49,746 bases of DNA from Novosphingobium sp. SCN 66-18 (lineage in GTDB: Bacteria; Pseudomonadota; Alphaproteobacteria; Sphingomonadales; Sphingomonadaceae). Numbering within the stretch: the stretch's first letter is position 1; every line of letters starts with the position of its first letter. The notes below the pieces were generated by a model. It had not been told where the DNA came from. It did no database searches and was given only the letters and a program-made list of their open reading frames with translations. The stretch lies in NCBI GenBank assembly GCA_001725355.1, contig MEGD01000030.1:1-49746 (forward strand), written 5' to 3'. Shown piece after piece: positions 1 through 6,990 of the stretch. The translations under genes were made by a program, and so were the position numbers.

Positions 1-88
1 GCAGCGCAGGAAGGGCGGGGAAACCCTGCTGATCGCCAAGCGAGGCCGCTCGCGGCCGAGACGGTCCAGTCCTTGCGACAGGGGGCAG
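1..88. repeat. 88-bp intergenic repeat (module B), copy 1
   Basis: This stretch is repeated at 11045-11132 with no difference seen by eye. There it lies upstream of ardC, distal to the conserved ardC leader. The window begins inside it, so it may extend leftward. Read on the minus strand it would lie upstream of a gene left of the window. It contains the self-complementary core GGCCGC-TC-GCGGCC type hairpin seen in the second copy. Confidence 0.85.
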
Positions 89-140
89 GAACAGGCCCCG
101 AAAATCCGAACGAACAAACGCGGCGGCCCGGGCCGCCTCA
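86..140. repeat. Palindrome-bearing intergenic repeat (module C), copy 1
   Basis: Imperfect copy of 2224-2278; both share GGAACAGGCCCCG and end in CCGCCTCAAC. A 16-bp perfect palindrome at 122-137 has centre CCCGGG. The other copy has a 16-bp perfect palindrome with centre CCGCGG. The centre changed but stayed self-complementary, which suggests selection on a hairpin. Confidence 0.7.
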
Positions 141-200
141 ACCTGGCTGAAGGACAGTCTGACGCCGTGACGCGCCCCAAGGCGCGGCGCGTCCGCACCG

Positions 201-227
201 GCATGTCGCCGATCGCCGGCGACATGC
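201..227. other. Strong inverted repeat (10-bp arms, 7-base loop)
   Basis: Arms 201-210 (GCATGTCGCC) and 218-227 (GGCGACATGC) are perfectly complementary. It lies about 130 bp past the stop of the minus-strand methyltransferase gene. No T-run follows on either strand, so it is not a canonical intrinsic terminator. It could be a transcript-end hairpin or a protein-binding dyad. The rest of 141-358 shows nothing recognisable. Confidence 0.5.
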
Positions 228-358
228 CCGAACAAATAGCGCCGCAAGAATCTCGCGCGCGAGATCCTGCGTCATTTTCCCGCGCTGCGATTTCCGCGAG
301 CGAGCTGCCCCCGCGCGCCTGGTCGAACCGACGGCCAAGCGCGCGGGGGGCTGATCCG

Positions 359-1822
359 CTATCCGGGCTTGCGGATCGCCAGAATAACGGTGTTCACGTT
401 CGTTCCGGCGTGGGCGAAGGAGCCGGGGGGAAGATCGAACCATACCTGCCGACGCCAATTATCGAGTGGCTTCGCCTGCTCTATCAGGCGGTGCAAAGCC
501 TTGTGGCGCTTGTCCTCGCCAAACTCGGCGCGGGCGCTCATGATCGCGACGAGAACGCCCCCGGGTTTTAGGAAATCATAGGCGTGGCGCACATGGTCGC
601 AGTCGCGGCCCCTGTCGAACGGCGGATTCATCACAACGCAGTCGAACGGCTCGAAACGGGCAGGGTCCAGCCCAAGAAAGTTCCCCTCGATCACGTCCGA
701 GAAGCGATGCACAACGCGCAGTTCATGGGCCAAGCCCGGCTGAATCTCGACGCAGGTTATATCCGCCCCGGCCTCGCGAGCGGGAAGGGCCAAAGCTGCG
801 GTTCCGGCGCTGGGTTCTAGAACGCGCTGGCCGCGCTGAATGCAGGCCGTTTCGATCACGCGGGCGGCGACGCTGGGCGAAGTCATGAACGCGCCGAAGT
901 TGTTGGCCGGGGTGATGTGGAAGGCCGGTGCATCGTCGGCCTCGGTTTCGTTATAGCCGTCGCCGATGGCCTCGCCGTAATACTCCGCCAGCAGCAGATT
1001 GACTTGCTGCAACAGGTCCTTGCGCTCGAACCAGATATGCAGATTGCCGTTCTTGAACACGCGAACGCGGAAATAATCGCCATGCACCACGTCCGGCAGA
1101 TTGTCCCTGCGGCGCCCCGCATCGCTGACCAGACCGGCGATGCCCATGGCTTCGCTGACAGGCGGCTTTTCGTCCAGCTCGAGGAAAACCCGCTCCACGT
1201 CGCGCAGCACGTCGCGCCGCTCGTAGCGGTCCCATGATCCCCAATCGTTAAGCGCGCGCTCGATGATAAGGCGATGGCCGATCTTGAAACCGTCATGCGA
1301 GCGGAAACGCCGGTCCAGCTTGGCAAAGAGATTGACGATGCCGCGCAGGTAGATTTCGCGGCGATTGGTCCAGATATGGCCGAAAGTCGCCGCGCAGCTT
1401 TCGACGGTGAAGGCAGGCGGACTATCCCGCAAGCCGTCCTCAAACTCACGGCGCGCCTGCTCGTCAAGCAACTGGTCGAATTGAAGCTGCTTCATCAAGG
1501 TTGACCAGCAGCGCCGGTCAATCGCGACCGTGGCGACGCGCTCAAATTCCTCGCGCGCTGGCGTGCTGGTCACGCGCCCCGTTTCCCGGTCGCGCCGCTC
1601 GATTTCGCCGGATTGTAGAAATGCGGTAGTTAGCGCATCCTCCTGCCGATAGTCCCGACTGCCGATAAGGCCGATGCCGCCACCGATGCAAACATGCGCG
1701 ACCTGCTTTGTCGTCGCGTGATACTGATCGTAAAGGCCAAGCCAAAGGGCAATGGCCTTATCCCTCCCCTCGCAAATGTTGGCGATGTCAGCGGGCAGCG
1801 CGAGTTCCTGTCCCATGCTCAC
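359..1822 (-). CDS. DUF4942-type DNA N6-adenine methyltransferase
   Basis: 487-residue protein. The C-terminal half is a Rossmann methyltransferase: the SAM-binding motif I region is VLEPSAGTAALA (about 334-345) and the amino-MTase catalytic motif is NPPF at about 399-402, typical of N6-adenine/N4-cytosine enzymes. The N-terminal half resembles the DUF4942 region found with such methyltransferases on plasmids. No restriction endonuclease is adjacent, so it is probably an orphan methylase that could mask plasmid DNA from host restriction; the target is unknown. It overlaps the upstream 94-residue gene by 4 bp (ATGA), so the two are probably translationally coupled. Confidence 0.85.
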   Translation of the reverse strand: MSMGQELALPADIANICEGRDKAIALWLGLYDQYHATTKQVAHVCIGGGIGLIGSRDYRQEDALTTAFLQSGEIERRDRETGRVTSTPAREEFERVATVAIDRRCWSTLMKQLQFDQLLDEQARREFEDGLRDSPPAFTVESCAATFGHIWTNRREIYLRGIVNLFAKLDRRFRSHDGFKIGHRLIIERALNDWGSWDRYERRDVLRDVERVFLELDEKPPVSEAMGIAGLVSDAGRRRDNLPDVVHGDYFRVRVFKNGNLHIWFERKDLLQQVNLLLAEYYGEAIGDGYNETEADDAPAFHITPANNFGAFMTSPSVAARVIETACIQRGQRVLEPSAGTAALALPAREAGADITCVEIQPGLAHELRVVHRFSDVIEGNFLGLDPARFEPFDCVVMNPPFDRGRDCDHVRHAYDFLKPGGVLVAIMSARAEFGEDKRHKALHRLIEQAKPLDNWRRQVWFDLPPGSFAHAGTNVNTVILAIRKPG

Positions 1823-2103
1823 GCCTCCCCGCCGAAAAGACTGGAAGCGAAGCCGAAGCCCTCGGCCCCGTCCTCGATGGTGGTTACGAGGCCGTCAAAA
1901 TCTTCCTCCGGCCCCAACAGGTCAGCCAGCATGATCGTTTGTTCAACGCTGATCCCGTAATGAAAATAGAAATTGAGGAAGTAATCTATGCGGTCGTCCG
2001 CCCCTTCCTCTTGGTAGCGGGCAAGATCAATCGTGCGCTCGGCGTTGATCCGCTCGATGGTGGCTGCGTCGATATTGTGCAGGGGGTTATTCAGTTTCGG
2101 CAT
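1819..2103 (-). CDS. Conserved small protein of unknown function upstream of methyltransferase
   Basis: 94 residues, acidic, not assigned to a family. The reading frame continues upstream, but ATG at 2103 is chosen because GAAGGGAAAGAG lies just before it and the conserved leader module A ends exactly there. The C-terminus (GFGFASSLFGGEA) overlaps the methyltransferase start by 4 bp. Its job may be linked to the methylase, by context only. Confidence 0.7.
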   Translation of the reverse strand: MPKLNNPLHNIDAATIERINAERTIDLARYQEEGADDRIDYFLNFYFHYGISVEQTIMLADLLGPEEDFDGLVTTIEDGAEGFGFASSLFGGEA

Positions 2104-2220
2104 GTGCTCTTTCCCTTCTGGATGGAGCCGAAGGCGATGGCGTCCATCGACTTCTGCCTGAGCGGCGAGCCGGGTCGGGGAATGGCGCAATGAGGGCTGA
2201 TCGCGGGGGAGGGGGATCAC
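2104..2220 (-). promoter_or_regulatory. Conserved 5-prime leader module A, copy 1
   Basis: About 110 bp, roughly 80 percent identical by eye to 10910-11026 in front of ardC, and ending at the start codon in both places. Both copies keep the Shine-Dalgarno core GAAGGGAAA and the hairpin CGATGG-CGT-CCATCG. Candidate promoter, structured 5-prime UTR or single-strand promoter; see findings. Confidence 0.6.
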
Positions 2221-2223
2221 GGG

Positions 2224-2278
2224 GCAGGAACAGGCCCCGGAAACGAACACTCAACGCGGCGGCCGCGGCCGCCTCAAC
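2224..2278. repeat. Palindrome-bearing intergenic repeat (module C), copy 2
   Basis: Partner of 86-140. The perfect 16-bp palindrome at 2258-2273 sits directly after the stop codon of the WGR gene on the minus strand, so it may act as a transcript-end hairpin there. It also lies immediately upstream of leader module A. Confidence 0.7.
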
Positions 2279-2555
2279 TGTGAGATTGATGCCTATAGGG
2301 CACGCCGATGCGGCTTTCGGCGTTAGCCCGCCGACGCAGCGTTGCGGCGATATGGAGCTCGGCGGCAGCGCGATCGGGGAAGGACAGGCGCTTGCCCTGC
2401 CCGTGGGCTCCGATGCGGCCCCAGCGAAGATCCACGATGAACATGCCGAAAAGGTCCACGGTCATGTCGATGCGGTAGCGGCGCCGAATATTGCGCGCCG
2501 TATCCATCGCAACCAGCTCGATGGGATCGGGAAGGGGTGGAACCGCTCCGTTCAT
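2274..2555 (-). CDS. WGR domain protein
   Basis: 93 residues. The core holds the WGR signature (DLRWGRIGAHGQGK, about 43-56) preceded by the beta-rich YRIDMTVDLFGMFIV segment that characterises the family. WGR domains bind nucleic acid ends and also occur in PARPs and MolR-like proteins. Small free-standing WGR proteins are common on alphaproteobacterial plasmids, but their role is not established. Start ATG at 2555; no strong Shine-Dalgarno is visible. It is followed immediately by the module C palindrome. Confidence 0.8.
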   Translation of the reverse strand: MNGAVPPLPDPIELVAMDTARNIRRRYRIDMTVDLFGMFIVDLRWGRIGAHGQGKRLSFPDRAAAELHIAATLRRRANAESRIGVPYRHQSHS

Positions 2556-2693
2556 GGGAGAGATTCTAGGATGCGGATTCGCCCAAGGCTCACGATTTTC
2601 TTGAATCAGTGGCGGCGTTCTAATCGGCCCTGCCGAACATGAAGGCGGCCGCGACCAGGAGAGAGCTATTTCAGGTTCAAGGTTCTATGATCT

Positions 2694-2723
2694 GCGAGGA
2701 ATCCTGAGCACAGGATTCCTCGC
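2694..2723. other. Perfect 13-bp inverted repeat, 4-base loop
   Basis: Arms 2694-2706 (GCGAGGAATCCTG) and 2711-2723 (CAGGATTCCTCGC) with loop AGCA. It lies between the CZB gene end (2747) and the WGR gene start (2555), both minus strand. No T-run follows on the minus strand, so it is either a non-canonical terminator, a processing hairpin or an operator for the WGR gene. Confidence 0.55.
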
Positions 2724-2746
2724 CGGCGTCGCCAGGCTGGCGGGTT

Positions 2747-3130
2747 TCAACAGCCGCCAGCGGCGATCTCTTCCCCCTTCCATTTGGTCAGCGCGCGCAC
2801 GAGCTTTTCCGATCGCGCGGTAAAATCGCCATTCAGCAGGGAACTCGCCTCATCCTTTCGGCCATCAAGCGCAAGAGTGAGAACGTCGGCGGCCGTGCCA
2901 TGGAACTCGGCGTGAAGGCGCTTCGTGACCTGATAGGGCAGACCGCTTCGCGTCTGCGTGTCCATTGCAGGACCATGGAGCCATTCCCCCAGCGCGCAGC
3001 GGTCGTCGCACCGGACGTCCGAAGGTTTCGCGTCACTCCTGCCGGTGTTGATGGCCGTTCGCAGCCTTAGTTTCCAAGCTCCATGGGCGCCGATCGCATC
3101 GGTGATGTTCTTGACCATATCGCTAGACAT
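2747..3130 (-). CDS. CZB (chemoreceptor zinc-binding) domain protein
   Basis: 127 residues from ATG 3130, chosen because GGAGG lies about 5 bases upstream; an in-frame ATG at 3148 lacks this. The whole protein is one CZB-like domain: H16 in AHGAW, C45 in DDRCALGEWLHGPA, and H73/H77 in LHAEFH match the three-His one-Cys zinc site. CZB domains sense zinc or hypochlorite on chemoreceptors and diguanylate cyclases. Here it stands alone with no output domain, so it may act in trans or simply bind metal. Confidence 0.8.
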   Translation of the reverse strand: MSSDMVKNITDAIGAHGAWKLRLRTAINTGRSDAKPSDVRCDDRCALGEWLHGPAMDTQTRSGLPYQVTKRLHAEFHGTAADVLTLALDGRKDEASSLLNGDFTARSEKLVRALTKWKGEEIAAGGC

Positions 3131-3307
3131 AAATCCTCCACTGTTCATGGGGAGGCATTGGAATCGCAGGGGTAAAAGATTCCATACTGTTTACGAAACA
3201 ACAGCGAAATCGGCCGCGGAAAATGAATGTCTTGCGCCCCAATAAAGGCGGCATCACGCAATTATACTAGAGCCGCGGAAACACCCGCCTAAGCGAGGTC
3301 GGGAGCT

Positions 3308-3736
3308 TCATCGACTACATCGCGGCCCGGAGCGCCAGTAGCGATCCCACCGGGACACGGTGCCTGTCGCCAGCATGGCGCAACTCAGGTCGCGGCCGTC
3401 GGCAAGGGTGCAGAAAGCGCCGGTCCGCACGCCGCGGGCGGAGCCTGTAGAGAGGCAGCGCATGGGCGCCGCCCGCACGCGAATATGCGCGATCTCGGCG
3501 TTTCGCATATGGACCTCGCCGCGAGATCCACCCAGAAGCTCTACCAGGGCGTCACGCGCGGCGATCGGCCCCGCTCGGGGGCAGGGGTGGCCAGGACGGC
3601 ATGTGCCGTCCATTTCGCGAGCGGCGATACCTGCAAGACGGATGCGCGGCCCCTCGGCGCACCATATCGGACCATCACCATCGGCCACGAACGTCGGTGT
3701 GCAGAGGAACGCCAGGCCTGCGGCCACAATGCTCAT
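3308..3736 (-). CDS. Exported SNase-like (thermonuclease family) protein
   Basis: 142 residues with a hydrophobic N-terminus (MSIVAAGLAFLCTPTFVA) that looks like a signal peptide. The following DGDGPIWCAEGPRIRLAG resembles the first strands of the staphylococcal nuclease fold. The next stretch is Cys-rich, and the canonical catalytic Arg/Glu arrangement is not obvious, so nuclease activity is uncertain. Start ATG 3736 overlaps the mucR-like stop by 4 bp, so the two are coupled. Confidence 0.65.
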   Translation of the reverse strand: MSIVAAGLAFLCTPTFVADGDGPIWCAEGPRIRLAGIAAREMDGTCRPGHPCPRAGPIAARDALVELLGGSRGEVHMRNAEIAHIRVRAAPMRCLSTGSARGVRTGAFCTLADGRDLSCAMLATGTVSRWDRYWRSGPRCSR

Positions 3737-4179
3737 ACGGAGACGGAGAGCTTCTTTCGCTTGCCGCGACCGCTATTGGGCTTGCGGCCCAGGCCGATCT
3801 TCTTCGCCAGCTCGCGGCGCTGCGCCGCATAGTTTGGCGCGACCATCGGATAATCGGCGGGGAGGCCCCACTTTGCGCGATAGTCATCGGGGCTCATGCC
3901 ATAGCTCGTGGACAGATGCCGTTTCAGCATCTTCAGCTTCTTCCCGTCGTCGAGACACACGATATGATCCGGCTTGACGGAGGCCCGGATAGAGACGGCG
4001 GGGACGAGGGCGGGTTCGTCGACCGGCTTGACCTGGCCGACATTGGCGAGGGCGCTATAAACGGACCCGATCAGGTTGGAAATCTCCGATAGCCCGACGC
4101 TATTGTTGGAGACATGCGCGGCAACGATGTCGGCCGTCAATGTAATCAGATTTTCCTTGTGGGCGGCTTCGTCGTTCAC
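3733..4179 (-). CDS. MucR/Ros family transcriptional regulator
   Basis: 148 residues from GTG 4179; AAGGAG lies about 7 bases upstream, while a second GTG at 4185 is too close. The C-terminal half holds the Ros/MucR single zinc-finger region (IVCLDDGKKLKMLKRHL, then YRAKWGLPADYPMVAPNYA) and a basic tail. Ros/MucR proteins are H-NS-like repressors that bind AT-rich promoters in alphaproteobacteria. The first zinc ligand region reads CLDDG rather than C-x2-C, as in many MucR proteins. It may regulate plasmid promoters nearby. Confidence 0.88.
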   Translation of the reverse strand: MNDEAAHKENLITLTADIVAAHVSNNSVGLSEISNLIGSVYSALANVGQVKPVDEPALVPAVSIRASVKPDHIVCLDDGKKLKMLKRHLSTSYGMSPDDYRAKWGLPADYPMVAPNYAAQRRELAKKIGLGRKPNSGRGKRKKLSVSV

Positions 4180-4313
4180 GGCCACGCTCCTTCTAGTCCC
4201 GCACCCTCACTGATTGCGGCGAGACCTGTTAGCCGCTCGGCCTTCGCGCGTCTATTGATGAAGTCTGCCGATCAATGCTCCATTTCGGTGCTGATCCAAG
4301 CCGGGCCAGAGGG

Positions 4314-4622
4314 CTAGTTCGGCATCTCGGCGCGGAGCTGTCCGACGCGCCGTATTTCCTCTCGAAGAAGGGCGGTGAATTCGTCGAGGGATGCGTCTGC
4401 TCGATTACAGATATTCGGCATATGGTCGGCGATGCGCGCAATATCGCCCGATAGAAACAGCTCCTTGGGTAGATCGCGTATGACGCGCACCATGACATGC
4501 TGCTGGAACAGATAGACGGCGCTGCGAAGATGTCGGCGCACCAGCCTTTCCACCATGTCATCGTCGTCGCCTGCAGCCGCCAGAAGCTCGTCGAGTTCGC
4601 TTTGCAGGGTATCGTCATCCAT
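4314..4622 (-). CDS. Unknown acidic/helical protein
   Basis: 102 residues from ATG 4622. Very acidic start (MDDDTLQSELDELLAAAGD), then amphipathic helices. No family recognised. Its start overlaps the end of the upstream gene (stop at 4615) by 8 bp, which supports the pair being one operon. The frame is open further upstream but that part is antisense-like in composition. Confidence 0.6.
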   Translation of the reverse strand: MDDDTLQSELDELLAAAGDDDDMVERLVRRHLRSAVYLFQQHVMVRVIRDLPKELFLSGDIARIADHMPNICNRADASLDEFTALLREEIRRVGQLRAEMPN

Positions 4623-4905
4623 GGGCGACCTCGATCTCGACGGCGAGCTGGGCGAGGCGATCGGGAGCAAGCAAATCTTCGGCGCCAGGATCAACAGCGA
4701 AGGGCTCGCCGGGTATCGGCGCGCGCCGATCGGCGGCGAAAGCGGCGATGTAGGGTGTCGCTGCATCTGTCGCGACCCAGCGCCAGAATGCCGTGCCCTG
4801 GCCGAACAGCCCGGACTCGAACATATCGAGCCGTGCCTGCGAGAAGTCATCCGCGATCGCGCTCAAGCCTCTGCCTTTCAATTTCCGCTGGTCTTCGAGA
4901 AGCAT
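4615..4905 (-). CDS. Unknown protein, first gene of a two-gene operon
   Basis: 96 residues from ATG 4905 (MLLEDQRKLKGRGLSAIADD); in-frame ATGs at 4968 and 4986 are alternatives, and none has a strong Shine-Dalgarno. No known domain seen; central part FWRWVATDAATPYIAAFAAD is amphipathic. Tandem 22-bp palindromic repeats lie about 120 bp upstream and could be its operator. Confidence 0.5.
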   Translation of the reverse strand: MLLEDQRKLKGRGLSAIADDFSQARLDMFESGLFGQGTAFWRWVATDAATPYIAAFAADRRAPIPGEPFAVDPGAEDLLAPDRLAQLAVEIEVAHG

Positions 4906-5021
4906 GGAACGGCGTCGCCGGCCTTGTCCATGGCCGGCGCGATCAAAGCCGCTCCGCAAGGCTCTCATATCGCCGGAGGGCGCCATTCGGCGCCGGCTAC
5001 GGCATTACCACGCGATCAGTG

Positions 5022-5088
5022 CCCCGGATCTGGGGCAGCTTGCCCCGGAATCCGGGGCAAGCTGTCCCGGATTCCGGGGCAAGCTGCC
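5022..5088. repeat. Three tandem ~22-bp palindromic repeats
   Basis: Units 5022-5042, 5043-5065 and 5066-5088 follow the pattern CCCCGGAWTCCGGGGCAAGC plus TG. Each unit holds an internal palindrome CCCCGGAATCCGGGG or a variant. Units 1 and 2 also form a 13-bp perfect inverted repeat (5036-5048 with 5052-5064). This resembles an iteron array, a multi-site operator or a centromere-like site. Confidence 0.7.
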
Positions 5089-5122
5089 TAGATGATCGGT
5101 GCCGATGCGATTCGATGCGGGC

Positions 5123-5332
5123 CTACGAGCGCGGCGAGCGGCTGAACCATGAGAATATGGATCGCCAACGCCGGGGCGACGTGGCCGAAACCGCGGAATC
5201 TTTCGCTACGGGATTGGCGTCCGCCTGGGCCTCATCCCATAGCGCCTGCCAGCGTTCCGCTTCCATGCGAATGGCCTCCGCTCGCCCCTCGCAAGCGCGC
5301 GCGCATCTGATGTCTCGAGCGGCCCTATCCAT
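5123..5332 (-). CDS. Possible small Arg/Ala-rich protein
   Basis: 69 residues. The N-terminal half (ARDIRCARACEGRAEAIRME) reads like a plausible helical protein with Glu, Met and Trp rather than antisense noise. No Shine-Dalgarno is obvious and no family is recognised. It shares the strand of its neighbours. Could be spurious. Confidence 0.35.
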   Translation of the reverse strand: MDRAARDIRCARACEGRAEAIRMEAERWQALWDEAQADANPVAKDSAVSATSPRRWRSIFSWFSRSPRS

Positions 5333-5432
5333 GAGGATCGCGGTGAGCGTGCCGCCATAATTTTCCGTTGAGCTTTAGGGTCAACGGCTCGGCAACCATA
5401 GGCGGTAACGCTGATCCCGACGCGCCAGCACG

Positions 5433-5465
5433 CCTTTACGCCCGTCGCGTAAAGGGGTAGGGGGT
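5433..5465 (+). promoter_or_regulatory. Probable DmeR/RcnR-type metal operator
   Basis: Perfect 8-bp inverted repeat CCTTTACG (5433-5440) and CGTAAAGG (5448-5455), followed by the G-tract GGGGTAGGGGG (5454-5464) just before dmeR. RcnR/DmeR operators combine G/C tracts with flanking A/T inverted repeats, so this fits an autoregulatory site. The G-tract also serves as the Shine-Dalgarno, so repressor binding would cover it. Confidence 0.55.
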
Positions 5466-5471
5466 ATGGGT

Positions 5472-5747
5472 ATGGCGCACATCACATCCAAAAGCAGCGA
5501 TCTGCTCGCCCGCGTCCGCCGTATCGCCGGCCAGGTCGGAGCTGTGGAACGCTCGATCCTGTCCGATGCCGGTTGCGCGGAGGTCCTGCACCTCGTCGCG
5601 GCTGTCCGGGGCGCGGTGAACGGCCTGCTGGACGAAATCATCGCAGAGCATCTCGATGCGCATGTTTCGCGCAGCGGACTGAGCGACGAGGAGCGCGCCC
5701 AGGGCGCGGAGGAACTGCTGGCGGTGATCCGCCGCTACTCGAAGTAG
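5472..5747 (+). CDS. dmeR: Ni/Co-responsive repressor of the CsoR/RcnR family
   Basis: 91 residues from ATG 5472. An ATG at 5466 is in frame, but starting at 5472 puts the metal ligands at H3, C35, H60 and H64, exactly the RcnR nickel/cobalt set, and leaves GGGGG as ribosome site. The protein is an all-helical CsoR-type tetramer (LLARVRRIAGQVGAVERSI is the conserved helix 1). It should repress itself and the downstream exporter until Co(II) or Ni(II) binds. It ends 7 bp before dmeF. FrmR-type formaldehyde sensing is less likely given H64 and the exporter partner. Confidence 0.88.
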   Translation: MAHITSKSSDLLARVRRIAGQVGAVERSILSDAGCAEVLHLVAAVRGAVNGLLDEIIAEHLDAHVSRSGLSDEERAQGAEELLAVIRRYSK

Positions 5748-5754
5748 GAAATTG

Positions 5755-6696
5755 ATGGCGACTCTACCTGAAATCGAAGCTCACGCGCACGAGCATGTAT
5801 TCCTCGGGGCCGCGCACGACGAGAACGCCCGCCGCACGCGATGGGTGGTGCTGCTCACCGCCTTGATGATGGTCGGCGAGATCATCGCCGGCTACGCGAC
5901 CGGCTCCATGGCGCTGCTGGCGGACGGCTTCCATATGGCGACACATGCCGGCGCACTGTCGGTTGCGGCAGCCGCCTATGCCTATGCGAAACGCCATGCA
6001 CGAAATCCGGTTTTCAGCTTCGGCACGGGAAAGGTTGGCGATCTTGCCGGCTTCGCTTCGGCCATGGCGCTCGGCCTGATCGCGCTCGCAATAGGCGTCG
6101 AATCCGTGGCGCGGCTGTTTCAGCCCATCTCGGTCGCCTTTGGAGAAGCGACGATCATCGCCGCGATCGGCCTGGCCGTGAATATCGCAAGCGCGTTCCT
6201 TCTCTCGGGTGGACATCATGGCCATAGCCATGACCATCACCACCATCATGGTCACGAACATCATCATGGCCCCGCGGCGCATTCGGCCGACAACAATCTT
6301 CGCTCAGCCTATATCCACGTCCTGGCCGATGCGCTGACATCGGTGCTGGCGATCGCGGCATTGCTCGCGGGCCGCTATCTCGGATGGGTCTGGATGGACC
6401 CGGTTATGGGAATTGTCGGGGCGGTGGTAATCGCGCGCTGGTCATGGGGCCTGATGCGCGACACGGCTGCCGTTCTGCTGGACCAAACGGACGATCACGT
6501 CGCCGAGGAAGTCCGCGAGCTCATCGAAGCGCAAGGCGATGCCCATATTGCGGATCTGCATGTCTGGCGTTTGGGGCCTGACGCACACGCCGCGATTGTC
6601 AGTGTGGTCGGAAGCTCCCACGTCACCGGCGACGTGATCCGTCAGCGACTGGCGCCTGTGCATGAACTGGCGCACCTTACGGTGGAATGCCGCTGA
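5755..6696 (+). CDS. dmeF: Cation diffusion facilitator, Co/Ni exporter DmeF
   Basis: 313 residues, inner-membrane CDF antiporter with six predicted helices. Helix 2 carries ADGFHMATHAG, the HxxxH variant typical of DmeF rather than HxxxD; helix 5 carries HVLADALT (HxxxD). Between helices 4 and 5 is a very His-rich loop (GHSHDHHHHHGHEHHH). The C-terminal domain is the cytoplasmic ferredoxin-like fold (HIADLHVWRLGPDAHAAIVS). ATG 5755 follows GGAAATTG; an upstream TTG at 5752 is less likely. It forms the dmeRF operon with the repressor and gives cobalt/nickel efflux. Confidence 0.9.
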   Translation: MATLPEIEAHAHEHVFLGAAHDENARRTRWVVLLTALMMVGEIIAGYATGSMALLADGFHMATHAGALSVAAAAYAYAKRHARNPVFSFGTGKVGDLAGFASAMALGLIALAIGVESVARLFQPISVAFGEATIIAAIGLAVNIASAFLLSGGHHGHSHDHHHHHGHEHHHGPAAHSADNNLRSAYIHVLADALTSVLAIAALLAGRYLGWVWMDPVMGIVGAVVIARWSWGLMRDTAAVLLDQTDDHVAEEVRELIEAQGDAHIADLHVWRLGPDAHAAIVSVVGSSHVTGDVIRQRLAPVHELAHLTVECR

Positions 6697-6753
6697 TCCG
6701 GTTCGGCAGCTCGCCGGGGGCAACCAGGCCGAAGCCGTGGAAAGGCGAAATCC

Positions 6754-6990
6754 TTAAAACATGCTGCGGATGAAGCGCATGAGGCGTGGGCCGTAGGCCA
6801 TCCCGAAACCCAGCAACGTGATCGCCGCAATGGCCCAGAATTCAAGATGCAGCAAAAGACCCGAGCCCTGCGGTTCTTCGGGATCGGGCCAATCTCTCAT
6901 GCCCCGCGCCTGTCGGACTGGCGGCGCCGGCTTGCGGCGATAAGCCGCAATGGCAACGCGACCGTCGGCATCAACGCTCGCGGTCCTCAC
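6754..6990 (-). CDS. Small single-span membrane protein
   Basis: 78 residues from GTG 6990, overlapping the zeta-toxin gene end by 20 bp; a 48-residue version from ATG 6900 (MRDWPDPEEPQG) is equally possible. The C-terminus holds one clear membrane helix (LEFWAIAAITLLGFGMAYG) and a basic end. No family recognised. It is last in the ardC-zeta minus-strand cluster. Confidence 0.5.
   Translation of the reverse strand: MRTASVDADGRVAIAAYRRKPAPPVRQARGMRDWPDPEEPQGSGLLLHLEFWAIAAITLLGFGMAYGPRLMRFIRSMF

Noticed and set aside
4497-5360. Long plus-strand open frame of 287 codons
   Set aside because: Arg/Ser-rich composition typical of the antisense of GC-rich genes; crosses the tandem repeats and two better-supported minus-strand genes.
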